Below are positions 53,661 to 63,414 of a DNA stretch of 64,000 bases, one piece after another. Location of the stretch: positions 4,366,853 to 4,430,852 of the forward strand of contig JAQFVV010000021.1 of the NCBI GenBank assembly GCA_028023455.1, written 5' to 3'. The notes beneath the pieces are model-generated. The model searched no databases. It saw only the letters and a program-made list of their open reading frames with translations, and had not been told where the DNA came from. Made by a program: the position numbers and the translations under genes. Each line of letters begins with the position of its first letter. The stretch's first letter is position 1. The stretch is from Epiperipatus broadwayi (Eukaryota > Onychophora > Udeonychophora > Euonychophora > Peripatidae).

Positions 53661-53990
53661 TATGGCAGGATGGCTCAGTTGGTTAGAGTGTTACTTCAAA
53701 ATTCAAACATCAAGAATCTAAGGACCCAGGTTCGAATCCCATGCTGATACTGTCACTGGTCAAGTCAGCAACACCTGAAGAAGAGGGGAGACTAATACCT
53801 CTCGAAACATTGTGCATATACTAGCCTGTTTGATATGCTATTATTGACAGTTGAATGTATTTGGAATATTTAAATAAAGTTAAATTTCTCTAAAGACATT
53901 CAATACATATATTAGATGATGGAAATATTCTATTATAAAAATACAACTAAAACACCATCATCACAGACCTTCAGGAAAACACAATATGGT
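53661..53990 (+). mobile_element. Composite SINE: tRNA-like head, hammerhead-like block, conserved tail
   Basis: The head has an A-box (GGATGGCTCAGTTGGTTAGAG, 53668-53688) and a perfect B-box GGTTCGAATCC (53729-53739). A middle block near 53772-53812 reads ACACCTGAAGAAGAGGGG...CCTCTCGAAAC. The tail (53830-53985) is shared with 29745-29890 and 61450-61530 (AGTTGAATGTATTTGG, TTAGATGATGG, ACCATCATCACAGACC). The whole is a SINE family different from the short tRNA SINE in this window. Confidence 0.75.
53770..53816 (+). ncRNA. Hammerhead-like motif of Penelope/SINE type
   Basis: CUGAAGA plus an extra A is followed by hairpin GAGGGG-loop-CCUCUC, then GAAAC AUU GUG. ACAC before the core could pair with GUGC after the site (CAC/GUG), with an AUU triplet as the cleavage site and a minimal stem III. 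This matches the syntax of hammerheads reported from Penelope-like elements except for the extra A. Activity is uncertain. Confidence 0.45.
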
Positions 53991-55133
53991 TGAGTGTAAG
54001 TTATCATATTCAATATTTACTTTTTTTGTATTTAATAAAGAAATTACAAAAATCCAAAGGGTTTTAATTATTTTTTTTTAAAATGTAAATGCAGTAAATA
54101 ATATAAAACATGATTAAACAAACTATAACAAATGAGATTATTCATGTTGCAGACAGACATCACTTTTAGGGTGGGCACTATCCTATAATTTTGAAAATAT
54201 TCCACTGCAACTTGTTCTGTCAATGGAAGATCACAAATTTTAATCATCTTTCCAAAAATGATGAAGCAAAAAAGGAATGTTAAAATAATAATGATAATTT
54301 CAGTTAATGAATGTTATAAAAATCACAATAATTTTAGTCTTGTATTAACTATTTACATGTTAAGGGTTTACCAAAAGTTACCATTTGAGCATTATGTAGT
54401 GAATAAAATTTATTAAAAAATGAATTCAAATTTTTTAAAATTAACATTCAATTTAAAATACATAGGTGTTTTATTTTAAATAATCCATTTCCAGGGCTGA
54501 AGTATTTGTTTACATTCTTTTTTCTCGACATTATTTTCTCAAACATGTGTAGCTTGTTACCTTTAAAACATATTCATAAATTCATTTTAAATTGAATGTT
54601 AATTTTAAAAAATTTGAATACATTTTTTAATAAATTCCATTTACAACATAATGTTCAAACGTTAACATGTGGTGAACGCTTAACACGTGGCAAACAGTCA
54701 ATACATGGCTAAAATTATCATGATTTATTTAACATTCATGCACTAAAATTATTATTATTTTTTAATATTGATTTTTTGCTTCATCATTTTTGGAAATATG
54801 ATTAAAGTTTGGAATTTTCCATCAATAAAACAAGATGCAGTGGAATATTTTCAAAATTAAGGCATAGTGCTCACCTGAAAAGTGATGTCTGTCTGCTGAC
54901 ATTTGTTATAGTTTGTTTAATCATATTTTATTTTTATTTACTTTACTACATTTACATTTAAAAAAAAATAATTACGGCCATTTGGATATTTGTGTTTCTT
55001 TATCATTTTAATAAAAAAAAAGAAGTAAATATTGAATATGATAACTTAAAGAATCAGCAATATTGTTTATACCATATATTGGAAGCCCCTGAAAATGGGT
55101 TATTTAAAATAAATTGTCTGGCAAGCTTCCAAG

Positions 55134-55724
55134 CAGGAATTTTACATAAGTATTGATAATAATTATTTTGAAGTGCTCATTTCACCAGAAATACTTTAAG
55201 ATTTTGCTTATACAAATAATATTCACTGCCATTTTTACAAATCCAGAGCCAATTTGCATTTTGTAGTTATTTGTAATTTGTTCTTATTGTAGGCATCTCT
55301 AAAGCAGAAAATTCTTTGTATATTGAACAAATAAGACTAAATATCTTACTAAGCTTGCAAGATAACTCACAAGTTAAATTCCCAAAGGATATTTTAATGA
55401 AATTGTAAATAATGTTTCTTTTTTATTTTATAGGATGACCAATCTATTTTATCAAATAAAAGATGCCTTATTATCTGACCTTCAGATTGTTAAATTCCTA
55501 GCATTACATATTTCATAGCCTTAGAATGATTTATGTATTCATTAAAATCATTAGAATTTCATTTAAATTAATATCTGAAACAGTAAGCTAGAGATTAATA
55601 TAAAAACAAAAACTATTGCTAATAGAACATTTCAATCTTTTCAAATATAAATGCTTATTTTATTGTTATATAACAAGCCAAAAGTCAGATAAAGGTGATC
55701 ATCATTTTATCTGGCAAAATAGAT
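55134..55724. other. AT-rich DNA without recognisable gene
   Basis: No gene or repeat was recognised. Confidence 0.4.
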
Positions 55725-55725
55725 T

Positions 55726-56278
55726 GCTAAACATCACATGATCACCATTTCTATACTAGCACATAATTGTTGTAAACAAAGGCAAAACTCTCCATACAGT
55801 AGTGCTACCCTGTGCCAAACAGAGTAATCAATGGATGCCAGAAGGCTTGTGCATAAAATCCCTATCCAGTGCCTACTCATCCAATATCCCCAGACAAGTT
55901 TCTGGCTTGTGGGCATCATCAGTGAGGAGCCTTGGATCTGAAAGCACTGCACCTAGATCTTAGGATCTAATGCAACCCTCCAGCAGCCACCTTTTAACTC
56001 TACTTTACTACAAAACTATGAGAATGAAATTGAAAACATTGTTAATATCTTCAATCTAAGCTCAATAGCTTATATAGTCATATGGGTCTGAACTCAATTC
56101 AGCACCCATACATTTTAGTGTCTTTGGCTCTTAAACAACCATAGCTGCCATTATCCTATTAGGCAGGATTGGTGTTAAACCACTAAACATCACATGATCA
56201 CCATTTCTATACTAGAACATAATTGTTGTAAACAAAGGCAAAACTCTCCATACAGTAGTGCCACCCTGTGCCAAACAG
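55726..56278 (-). repeat. Family B inverted unit (left arm of large palindrome)
   Basis: This is the reverse complement of the units that follow; the arms meet at 56278/56279 with essentially no spacer (CTGTGCCAAACAG then CTAGTATAGAAATGG). It contains one full unit plus a partial second terminal block (56205-56278). The short frame on this strand recurs in the plus-strand units and is a chance frame. Confidence 0.92.
55880..55942 (-). ncRNA. Family B hammerhead ribozyme, inverted arm
   Basis: On the minus strand the core CUGAUGA (55916-55922), GAAA (55899-55902) and stem III ACUUGU are intact and the cleavage triplet is GUC. UCCUCA before the core pairs with UGGGGA after the site (55887-55892), and outer AUCCAA pairs with UUGGAU. 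Stem II is UGCC-CACAA-GCCA style with one C-C mismatch. Predicted cleavage lies between the C opposite 55893 and the U opposite 55892. Confidence 0.85.
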
Positions 56279-56551
56279 CTAGTATAGAAATGGTGATCAT
56301 GTGATGTTTAATGGTTTAACCCCAATCCTGCCTAATAGGATAGTGGTGGCTATGGTTGTTTAAGAGCCAAAGACACCAAAATGTATGGGTGCTGAATTGA
56401 GTTCAGACCCATATGACTATATAAGCTATTGAGCTTAGATTGAAGATATTAACAATGTTTTCAATTTCATTCTCATAGTTTTGTAGTAGAGTTAAAAGGT
56501 GGCTGCTGTAGGGTTGCATTAGATCCTAAGATCTAGGTGCAGTGCTCTCAG

Positions 56552-56610
56552 ATCCAAGGCTCCTCACTGATGATGGCCACAAGCCAGAAACTAGTCTGGG
56601 GATGTTGGAT
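56552..56610 (+). ncRNA. Family B hammerhead ribozyme, complete
   Basis: The core CTGATGA is 56567-56573. Stem II TGGC (56574-56577) pairs with GCCA (56583-56586) around loop CACAA. GAAA is 56587-56590. Stem III is ACTAGT (56590-56595) and the cleavage nucleotide is C56596, giving the favoured triplet GUC. Stem I is TCCTCA (56561-56566) with TGGGGA (56597-56602), then an internal loop and ATCCAA (56552-56557) with TTGGAT (56605-56610). All conserved core bases are present; the one departure from the usual consensus is a U-A instead of G-C closing pair of stem II. Best candidate for an active ribozyme in this window. Confidence 0.9.
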
Positions 56611-57004
56611 GAGTAGGCACTGGATAGAGATTTTAGACACAAGCCTTCTGGCATCCATTGATTACTCTATTTGGCACAGGGTGGCACTACTGTATGGAGA
56701 GTTTTGCCTTTGTTTACAACAATTATGTGCTAGTATAGAAATGGTGATCATGTGATGTTTAGTGGTTTAACACCAATCCTGCCTAATAGGATAGTGGTAG
56801 CGATGGTTGTTTAAGAGTTAAAGACACCAAAATGTATGGGTTCTGAATTAAGTTCAGACCCATATGACTATATAAGCTATTGAGCTTAGATTGAAGATAT
56901 TAACAATGCTTTCAATTTCATTCTCATAATTTTGTAGTAAAGTAGAGTTAAAAGGTGTCTGCTGGAGGGTTGCATTAGATCCTAATTTCTAGGTGCAGTG
57001 CTCT

Positions 57005-57070
57005 CAGATCCAAGGCTCCTCAATGATGAAGGCCACAAGCCAAAAACTAGTCTGGTGATATTGGATGAGT
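57005..57070 (+). ncRNA. Family B hammerhead, mutated core
   Basis: The second unit has ATGATGA in place of CTGATGA and AAAA in place of GAAA, while stem II (AGGCC...AGCCA), the GTC triplet and most of stem I are kept. Two core mutations make it a predicted null. Confidence 0.75.
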
Positions 57071-57463
57071 AGATACTGGATAGGGATTTTATGCACAAGC
57101 CTTCTGGCATCCATTGATTACTCTATATGGCATAGGGTGGCACTACTGTATGGAGAGTTTTGCCTTTGTTTACAACAAGTATGTGCTAGTATAGAAATGG
57201 TGATCATGTGATGTTTAGTGGTTTAACACCAATCCTGCCTAATAGGATAGTGGTGGCTATGGTTGTTTAAGAACCAAAGACACCAAAATGTAAGGGTGCT
57301 GAATTGAGTTCCGACCCATATGACTATATAAGCTATTGAGCTTAGATTGAAGATATTAACAATGTTTTCAATTTCATTCTCATAGTTTTGTAGTAAAGTA
57401 GAGTTAAAAGGTGGCTGCTGGAGGGTTGCATTAGATTCTAAGATCTAGGTACAGTGCTCTCAG

Positions 57464-57522
57464 ATCCAAGGCTCCTCACTGATGATTGCCACAAGCCAGA
57501 AACTAGTCTGGGAATATTGGAT
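57464..57522 (+). ncRNA. Family B hammerhead ribozyme
   Basis: Core CTGATGA (57479-57485), GAAA (57499-57502), stem III ACTAGT (57502-57507) and cleavage C57508 are intact. Outer stem I ATCCAA (57464-57469) pairs with TTGGAT (57517-57522); inner TCCTCA pairs with TGGGAA with one mismatch. Stem II has one U-C mismatch (TTGC/GCCA). Confidence 0.82.
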
Positions 57523-57734
57523 GAGTAGGCACTGGATAAGGATTTTATGCACAAGCCTTCTGGTATCCATTGATTACTCTGTTTGGCACAGGGTGGCACT
57601 ACTGTATGGAGAGTTTTGCCTTTGTTTGTCAAAATAGATTGGTATACAATAAAAGATGAGTATTATTTAAAAGTTCATTTAAATCATTCTTTGAGAATTT
57701 AACTTGTAAAGTATTTTAATAATATTTGTGGACT

Positions 57735-58350
57735 TACTAAAATAATGTTCAATGAATTTTCTCAAAAAATGATAATAAAGATTGATTAAGAAATTAATAA
57801 CTATAAATACCTTGGTCAGGTTATTAATACAGATGGAAACATAATGGATGAAATTAATCATAGAATTAAACTTGGCTGGAGTGCTTTTGGTAGAAATAAT
57901 TTAATACTAAAAGGAAATATGCCTATGTATTTAAAAAGAAAGGTTTTTAATAAATGTATTTTATCAGTTCTTACTTATGGATCTGAGACTTGCACTTAAT
58001 AAAACAACAATACAGAGACTTCAGACCACTCAAAGAAGCTATGGAGAGATGCATATTGGGAGTAACAAGAAGAGATTGAAAATGCAATACATGGGTAAGA
58101 GAACAAACACCTACTGACCTCATTGAAAAAATTAAGACTGAAGTGGAGTTGGGCTGGACATATTGCGAGAAGAGATGATAATAGATGGACAATTGAAATC
58201 TTAAACTGGATTCCAAGAGATTCTAAAAGATCCAGACAGAAAACACATGTGAGATGGATGAATGATGGGAAGAAGAGAGGCTAGAGATTGGACAAGATGG
58301 ATTAAACTTGGAAAGACCTTCTTTCTGTAGTGGATTGATAATGGTTCATA
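57735..58350 (+). pseudogene. RTE-type LINE, 5-prime truncated C-terminal part
   Basis: From TTCTCAAAAAATGATAATAAAG the segment follows the main LINE: NYKYLGQVINTDGN (57790-57840), HRIKLGWSAFGRNN, the LKRKVFNKC block, a damaged YGSETCT, ERCILGVTRRD, KWSWAGHIARRDDNRW, and the end GTAGTGGATTGATAATGG. It retains ATGGATGAAATTAATCAT, which the main copy lost. It has several frameshifts and ends in TGATGATTATGATG. Confidence 0.88.
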
Positions 58351-59455
58351 ATGATGATTATGATGTGAACCTGCTTTGTTCCAAGAATATGTTTATATTC
58401 TTAGTATTATATATCTGATATCCTGTAAAATTATTTATGTACTCTTTATTGATAATATGTGTTATTATCATTGTGATTAGTTAAAAAAATATTAACATGG
58501 TGGAAAAAAATATTTGTATGATTTGGAGCTGAATAAAGATTGGCATTATTATGATTTGTTTCACTAACAATTAAGCATCTTTAAACCTTAACACGTTCCT
58601 TAGTGGCTCTATAAAATCATTTATTTTGAAGTGTATTGGGGCTGCTTTCACTTCTTCTTTTCTTTATTATTTTGTTGTTACCTATAACATCAGACTGCCT
58701 ACATACATTTTATTTTTGCCCAGGAAAATCATTAATCAAAATTAGTCATTAAAAAAAATCTGAAGATACAATATCATATAAACTTTATATAAATACATTG
58801 TAAATTTAAATATGAAAGCAAGCTGACAATGTCTAATTGTCTGTATCATACTATAAAGAAATCAACAGCATCAATGATTGGTATATTATTTGGCTTCAAG
58901 GCAATTTCAAATGTGTGTTTCATTTTAGTATTTTGAACAGAAGAATTGTAATTTTCAGTAATTTATTTACGTATTTAAGTTTATTTATGTAAAATACTAT
59001 TTTAAACCAAAAAATACTTGTTTACAGTTAGATTTTGTTTGAAAATGTTTGCAAAGACAAATCGTAAAATGTATTTGCGATGAATATGGAAGTTGTTTTT
59101 ACTACTCACAAGAATTGCTTTCGTAAGTGCCACTGAAGAAATTTTTTGTTAAATTTTAATAAAAAAAAGTGAATTTTACTTTTATAACATATTTTAATCC
59201 TTAATGATGGATTCAGATATTTTGTTCAATACTTTTTTAAGAATAAGCAATATTATGAACAATTTAAGAAAAGAACCATTGTTAACATTATATATCCACT
59301 TAAGTACTTAATATTTCTATTTTACAAAGTTCAATTATTAGCTTTTAGAATGATCATATGTAAGCTTATATTCACAAAAAATTATATAAAAATTATTAAT
59401 ATATGATAAAAAATGGAGATTTAATTACAAAGATAAATGTTAATACATTGTATAG
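58351..59455. other. AT-rich DNA without recognisable gene
   Basis: No gene, RNA or repeat was recognised. Confidence 0.45.
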
Positions 59456-59459
59456 GCTT

Positions 59460-59757
59460 AACACCTGCGTTTATATATGTAATATAAGCGGGATTTGAAC
59501 TCAGACTTCACATGATCCGCAACTCTCAGTGCCATCTTATATTGCTTACCCACCTGATTACACACATGTTGAAAAGATAAAGCTGGGTACTGATTGTATA
59601 AATGTGTGGAGATGGTAATTTGGACCAACTGATGAGTGCTGGTTTAGCACGAAATACCTATATTAGTGATTATTTATCTTTTCAACATATCAGATGGGTA
59701 AGCAATATAAGATGGCACTGAGAGTTGTGGGTCGTGTGAAAGTCTGAGTTTGAAAAA
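59460..59757. repeat. Compact family A hairpin with one ribozyme
   Basis: Inverted terminal blocks at 59490-59580 and 59676-59752 (for example GCCATCTTATATTGCTTACCCA and TGGGTAAGCAATATAAGATGGC) flank a loop that holds a single right-arm hammerhead. Left-arm ribozyme and the central blocks are deleted. The good match of the arms suggests it is one of the younger copies. Confidence 0.88.
59611..59677 (+). ncRNA. Family A hammerhead ribozyme with canonical G-C closed stem II
   Basis: Core CTGATGA 59629-59635; stem II 59636-59641 with 59645-59650 (five Watson-Crick pairs and one G-U, closed by the canonical G-C); GAAA 59651-59654; stem III ATACCTAT 59654-59661; cleavage A59662. Inner stem I ACCAA (59624-59628) pairs with TTAGT (59663-59667) with one mismatch, and outer GTAATT (59615-59620) pairs with GATTAT (59668-59673) with two G-U. 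The complete consensus catalytic core is present. Confidence 0.88.
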
Positions 59758-61065
59758 ATAAATGTTGTAAATATGGATGAAACTTTCATTAGCATTTTTC
59801 AAATAAGAGATAGAGGAGTTGATAGTGATTAAGATAAAAACTATCCTCAGTAACTCTTAGCTTGGATGTTTATCATCTTGAAAATGTAGATCAATTTAAA
59901 TACTATGAATAGGTTTTCGATCCACTTTATGATAAAACTTGATCTTTATATGTATATATATGCTGCTCTGCCATCAAAAACAAAATTTAAATTTACTCTA
60001 GTAAAAAGGTTTTTTATATGCATTTTACTTATTTTTAAAACCTATATTCATTTTTTAATTATATAGATGTGTGATTGGGTGTAATATTTACTTTTATATA
60101 CCACTGATATAAATTATTTATTGAAAGATACCTATTTTTTAAAAGAATTATACCGACACACACAGATTGATTGGTCATGCATGTCTATAACTGAGTAAGA
60201 ACAGTATTTTTTCTTAAATTGTACTTTATTTAATATATGAAAAATATAAAAGAAAGCCTACTTGTTTACCTTAAATGTATTAGGAACATTAATTAAGTAG
60301 CCAGACAAGAGAACTAAGGTTAGAGGTTTGATTTCCCTTAGGATAAGAATTAGACCAATGACCTAAAGTCCAATAGTCTCTAAGCTATCATAATTATTCT
60401 GTAAAAATGTTACTTTTCATTGACTAGGGAATCAGTCGACAAGGTGACTCAGTGTTGTGACAAGAGTTACTGGACAGGAAATAAAAACTGTCCAACTGAG
60501 CTTGCTCATTGAAAATCACAGACATTATTAATAACATTAAGGGAATAATTTCTTGTTTTAATATTACACTTTTAATGTACTTAAAAACGTATTAAATGAA
60601 CCAAAAAAAATTTTCATTTTAAAACGTGATATATAAAAACAATATATATATACGTAAAATATAAGCTAGCATTTAATAAGCCAGTGCTGTGTCAAAGTCC
60701 TCACAGCATTTATCCACAAAGTTTAGTGGAAGGAAAAGCAATAACCATCGGTCTAACAACTACTACGAATTATGATTTTAGAAGTTTTACTTCCTAGTTT
60801 AATCTTTTGTCTAAAAATAACTAGATACTATATCTATTTATTGATCAGCCACTATGTACCTAACTACATTGGCTATGTGCCAACTTTCTGATAGAAAATC
60901 TACTTACTGATCAGCCATTGGATAGCTAATTCTATCGGCTATGTGTCAACTATCTGAAATAAAAAATTGAATGTTTTTTTGAAACCAGATATTGAAGTTT
61001 AACTGATCCAGATTTGAACATCAGATTCTAAACTTAAAAGCTGATGTACTAATCATTAGAATATT
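59758..61065. other. AT-rich DNA without recognisable gene
   Basis: A short diverged repeat occurs (TACTATATCTATTTATTGATCAGCCACTATGTACC and TCTACTTACTGATCAGCCATTGGATAGC, 60824 and 60899). No gene was recognised. Confidence 0.4.
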
Positions 61066-61165
61066 TAAGCCAATAAACATCACATGACCACCACCTCTTA
61101 TGCTTGTGTATAACTGTTATTATACACGATACGTATAGCGAGTTTTCCCTGTTTTAACATTAGAA
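61066..61165 (-). repeat. Family B terminal fragment
   Basis: AAGCCAATAAACATCACATGACCACCACCTC (61068 on) and the phrase near GCGAGTTTTCCCTGTTTTAAC match the outer end of a family B unit; the ribozyme is missing. Confidence 0.55.
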
Positions 61166-61197
61166 TATTTGTTATTCATGCAATAGAATAGATGAAA

Positions 61198-61324
61198 GAA
61201 GATGATATTAGTCAAGCGTTGGTGGCCGAGTGGTTAGCACAGCTGCCTTACAAGCAATTGTCCCGATATTCGCTTCCCAGCCGATGCTTTGACACATTAA
61301 AAAAAAAAGAAGAAGATGATATTA
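61198..61324 (+). mobile_element. tRNA-derived SINE with 13-bp target-site duplication
   Basis: The body (61211-61308) has A-box TGGCCGAGTGGTTAGC, anticodon arm CTGCCTTACAAGCA, a shortened B-box part (TTCGCTTCC), GATGCTTTGACACATT and an A-run. The 13-mer GAAGATGATATTA is duplicated at 61198-61210 and 61312-61324. The loop CTTACAA would read as a UAC (Val) anticodon, though parentage is an inference. Confidence 0.92.
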
Positions 61325-61394
61325 AATGACGAAGATGTAAAATCTGGAGTTTTCTCACTTAAACTATATAATCTGGTTAGTTTGGTAAATAATA

Positions 61395-61540
61395 TATATA
61401 CAATATAATAACATTTTATATTGGATTATTTACATCATCTAAGATGTGTAATACACACATTAGATGATGGAAATAATCCAATATAAAAATACAACTAGAA
61501 CACCATCATCACAAACCTTCGGCAAAACACAATATAATAA
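61395..61540. repeat. Small palindrome from the composite SINE tail
   Basis: TATATTGGATTATTTACATCATCTAA (61417) is mirrored by TTAGATGATGGAAATAATCCAATATA (61460), then the tail ACACCATCATCACAAACCTTCGGC follows as in the elements at 29.6 and 53.8 kb. Confidence 0.85.
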
Positions 61541-61734
61541 CATGATTTAAATATTTTTAAAATGTTTCCATTGTATTATATATTCATTTAATTAAACATT
61601 TTGATGGATTAATTATAGTTTAAACAAAAAAATGAGTATGAATATTTTCATCTGATGATTAAAAAATAAATTAATTGTGTTGCTAAGTAATTGTCAATTA
61701 CTATTAATAGATACAATTTATCCAAACCATTTCG

Positions 61735-61937
61735 AACACTTTTTAGCAAAACTCTTTATTTGTACATATATACATACTTACACCTACATTTCGACTGTCC
61801 TGCAGTCTTAAGAAATTAAAATGAACTGGCTCTGAAGAAGATTGCAGGACAGTCAAAACGTAGGTTTATGTATATATGTACAAATAAAGAGTTTTGCTAA
61901 AAAGTGTACGAAGTGGTTTGGATAAATTGTATTTATA
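61735..61937. repeat. 200-bp palindrome with Penelope-type hammerhead-like core
   Basis: AAAACTCTTTATTTGTACATATATACATA (61749-61777) is mirrored by the stretch 61868-61896, and CGACTGTCCTGCAGTCTT (61792) by AGATTGCAGGACAGTC. The outer arms extend to CATTTCGAACACTTTTTAGC and its mirror. It resembles the 46.8-kb palindrome only in the core. Confidence 0.88.
61826..61872 (+). ncRNA. Hammerhead-like motif of Penelope/SINE type
   Basis: CUGAAGA and an extra A are followed by hairpin GAUUG-CAGGA-CAGUC (one G-U) and AAAACGUA. GAAA is mutated to AAAA here; the mirror arm (minus strand, 61790-61808) retains CGAAA after the hairpin but has lost the CUGANGA part. It is a relic of the motif at 46856. 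Confidence 0.4.
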
Positions 61938-62635
61938 GAATATTACAGCTAAATAAATAAAAGTGTGATTTTAGTAATATTTACTATTAATAGCCTTTAA
62001 GCTAAACTATTTGTTCTAGTAGCCTACGAAATCAAATGATTGTCAACCCAATTAGTCATCCAGTATTGATTGGTCAATGGATCTATAGATATTATTACTA
62101 GAAAATAGAAATATCAGATTAATTTTGGCTGATTAGGATCTAATGTTCAAATCTGGACTAGGCAAAACATGAATATATTTTTAGGCCAAGTAAACATGTT
62201 TCAAAATTTTTCTTTTAGTTAGATGTTACATAACCAATCAAACTTGTTTACAATATTCAAGCTTTTCTTAACTCGTGCCCCCAAACCTTATATCTAAATA
62301 TTATTAATAAGAAGATTAAATTAGAAAGTAAAATTCGTACAATTTTAATTACCCAGTAGTATTTAAGAATGGTAGCTAATGTCTTTTTTTCATGCATTTT
62401 TATGGAGAGAAACATAAAAAGTCTGGGTATGCAATGAATGTTAAATGCTTATTTATTTTTATGCACATACATTGAAATAGAATAAAAATTAGTAATAAAA
62501 CCAAAAATTTGCAAAATTGTCTTTATTTTGACCAGGAGTTTCTCTATTAAACAATTAGTCCTTCTCAAGCAAAAACTACAAAAAAAAACAAATGAACAAA
62601 TAGATCTATAAATACACACATATAACTACCCACAG
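61938..62635. other. AT-rich DNA without recognisable gene
   Basis: No gene or repeat was recognised. Confidence 0.4.
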
Positions 62636-62890
62636 CTTTTAAACAGGCAAAACTCTCTATATGTATTGCCACTCACTGCAATCCAGAGTAATCGATAGTT
62701 GCCAGAAGGCTTGTGCATAAAATCCCCATCTGGTGCCTTGGCTTGCAGTGAGTGGCAATACATATAGAGAGGCCTTCTGGCATCCATTGATTACTCTGGC
62801 TTGCAGTGAGTGGCAATACATATAGAGAGTTTTGCCTGTTTAATAACAGTTAAGAGCAAGCATAAAAGATAGTGATCAAGTGAAGTTTAT
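62636..62890. repeat. Family B terminal palindrome, ribozyme deleted
   Basis: AACAGGCAAAACTCTCTATATGTATTGCCACTCACTGCA (62642) is mirrored by the end block, and the phrase TTGCAGTGAGTGGCAATACATATAGAGAG occurs twice directly (62743 and 62802). The GGCTTGTGCATAAAATCCCC segment is family B, but the hammerhead block is gone. Confidence 0.85.
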
Positions 62891-63410
62891 TACCCACAGT
62901 TTTAAGATAATTTCTAGTCATTATTTATATTAAAAGAATTCTCATAAGATTGTTTGTCTCAGACCTAAAGTAATTAATCAATAAAGTTTATTTGATCTTT
63001 CTTTTGATTTCATTACATATATATATATATAACCTTTGTATCATCAAACAAATTTTATGATCTGTGTTATATTTATTAATATATAAGACTGAGATAAGAT
63101 ATTTATTTGTAATTCTACTTTTATGAATTTGAACTCTTTCATAAAAAGTAGAATAAAAATAGAAACTTTACACCAAACTTTTAACTTCATGAACACAATA
63201 CTAGATATAAAATATTGTTTGAAGATATATGTTAATAATGAATTTTTAAAAAAAATATCAGAGACTCTCTTTTGTTTAATCATTTTGAGTCTAAGATCAT
63301 TAATCTTAAAAGGAATTTTTATCACGTTATTAATTGGCACATTTTTAAAATTTTTAAATATGTATTTATAATCCCAGTGCATAATGCTACCTGACATTAA
63401 ATATCAAATT
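62891..63410. other. AT-rich DNA without recognisable gene
   Basis: Overlapping frames (117 codons on the minus strand at 63044-63397, 82 on the plus) are Ile/Lys/Asn/Phe-rich, as expected for random AT-rich DNA. No motif was recognised. Confidence 0.45.
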
Positions 63411-63414
63411 ACTC

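Larger units (their letters stand above)
53376..55133. repeat. Kilobase-scale inverted repeat (arms up to about 0.5 kb)
   Basis: The outer blocks CTTGCCAGGCATTTTATTTTAAATAATCC (53393) and GGTTATTTAAAATAAATTGTCTGGCAAG (55098) are complementary. The inner arms 53998-54495 and 54560-55045 match along their length, for example GCAGACAGACATCACTTTTAGG with its mirror near 54880, and TTAAAATTAACATTCAATTTAAAAT with ATTTTAAATTGAATGTTAATTTTAAA. A tRNA-like SINE (53661-53990) sits only in the left interval. No coding region was seen. Confidence 0.8.
56279..57627 (+). repeat. Family B tandem array, three units of about 451-456 bp
   Basis: Units start at CTAGTATAGAAATGGTGATC at 56279, 56730 and 57186; the last is truncated at 57627 after GAGAGTTTTGCCTTTGTTTG. 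Each carries a hammerhead block. Between units are the phrases ACACCAATCCTGCCTAATAGG and GACCCATATGACTATATAAGC. Unit identity is roughly 95 percent by eye. Together with the left arm this is a 1.9-kb palindrome/tandem compound. A decayed RTE LINE follows about 110 bp later. Confidence 0.95.

Noticed and set aside
53661-53745. Functional tRNA gene with perfect B-box
   Set aside because: The region between the A- and B-boxes does not fold into an anticodon arm, and the unit continues into a repeated tail; it is a SINE head.
55734-56755. Repeated frame (MQC.QIQGSSLMM...) in several family B copies
   Set aside because: The frame recurs because the DNA repeat recurs; other units break it by frameshift and it covers the hammerhead block. 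It is better explained as a chance frame of a noncoding repeat.
61213-61300. Functional tRNA gene with UAC anticodon
   Set aside because: The acceptor arm does not pair, seven dispersed copies have A-tails and two have target-site duplications, so it is a SINE.
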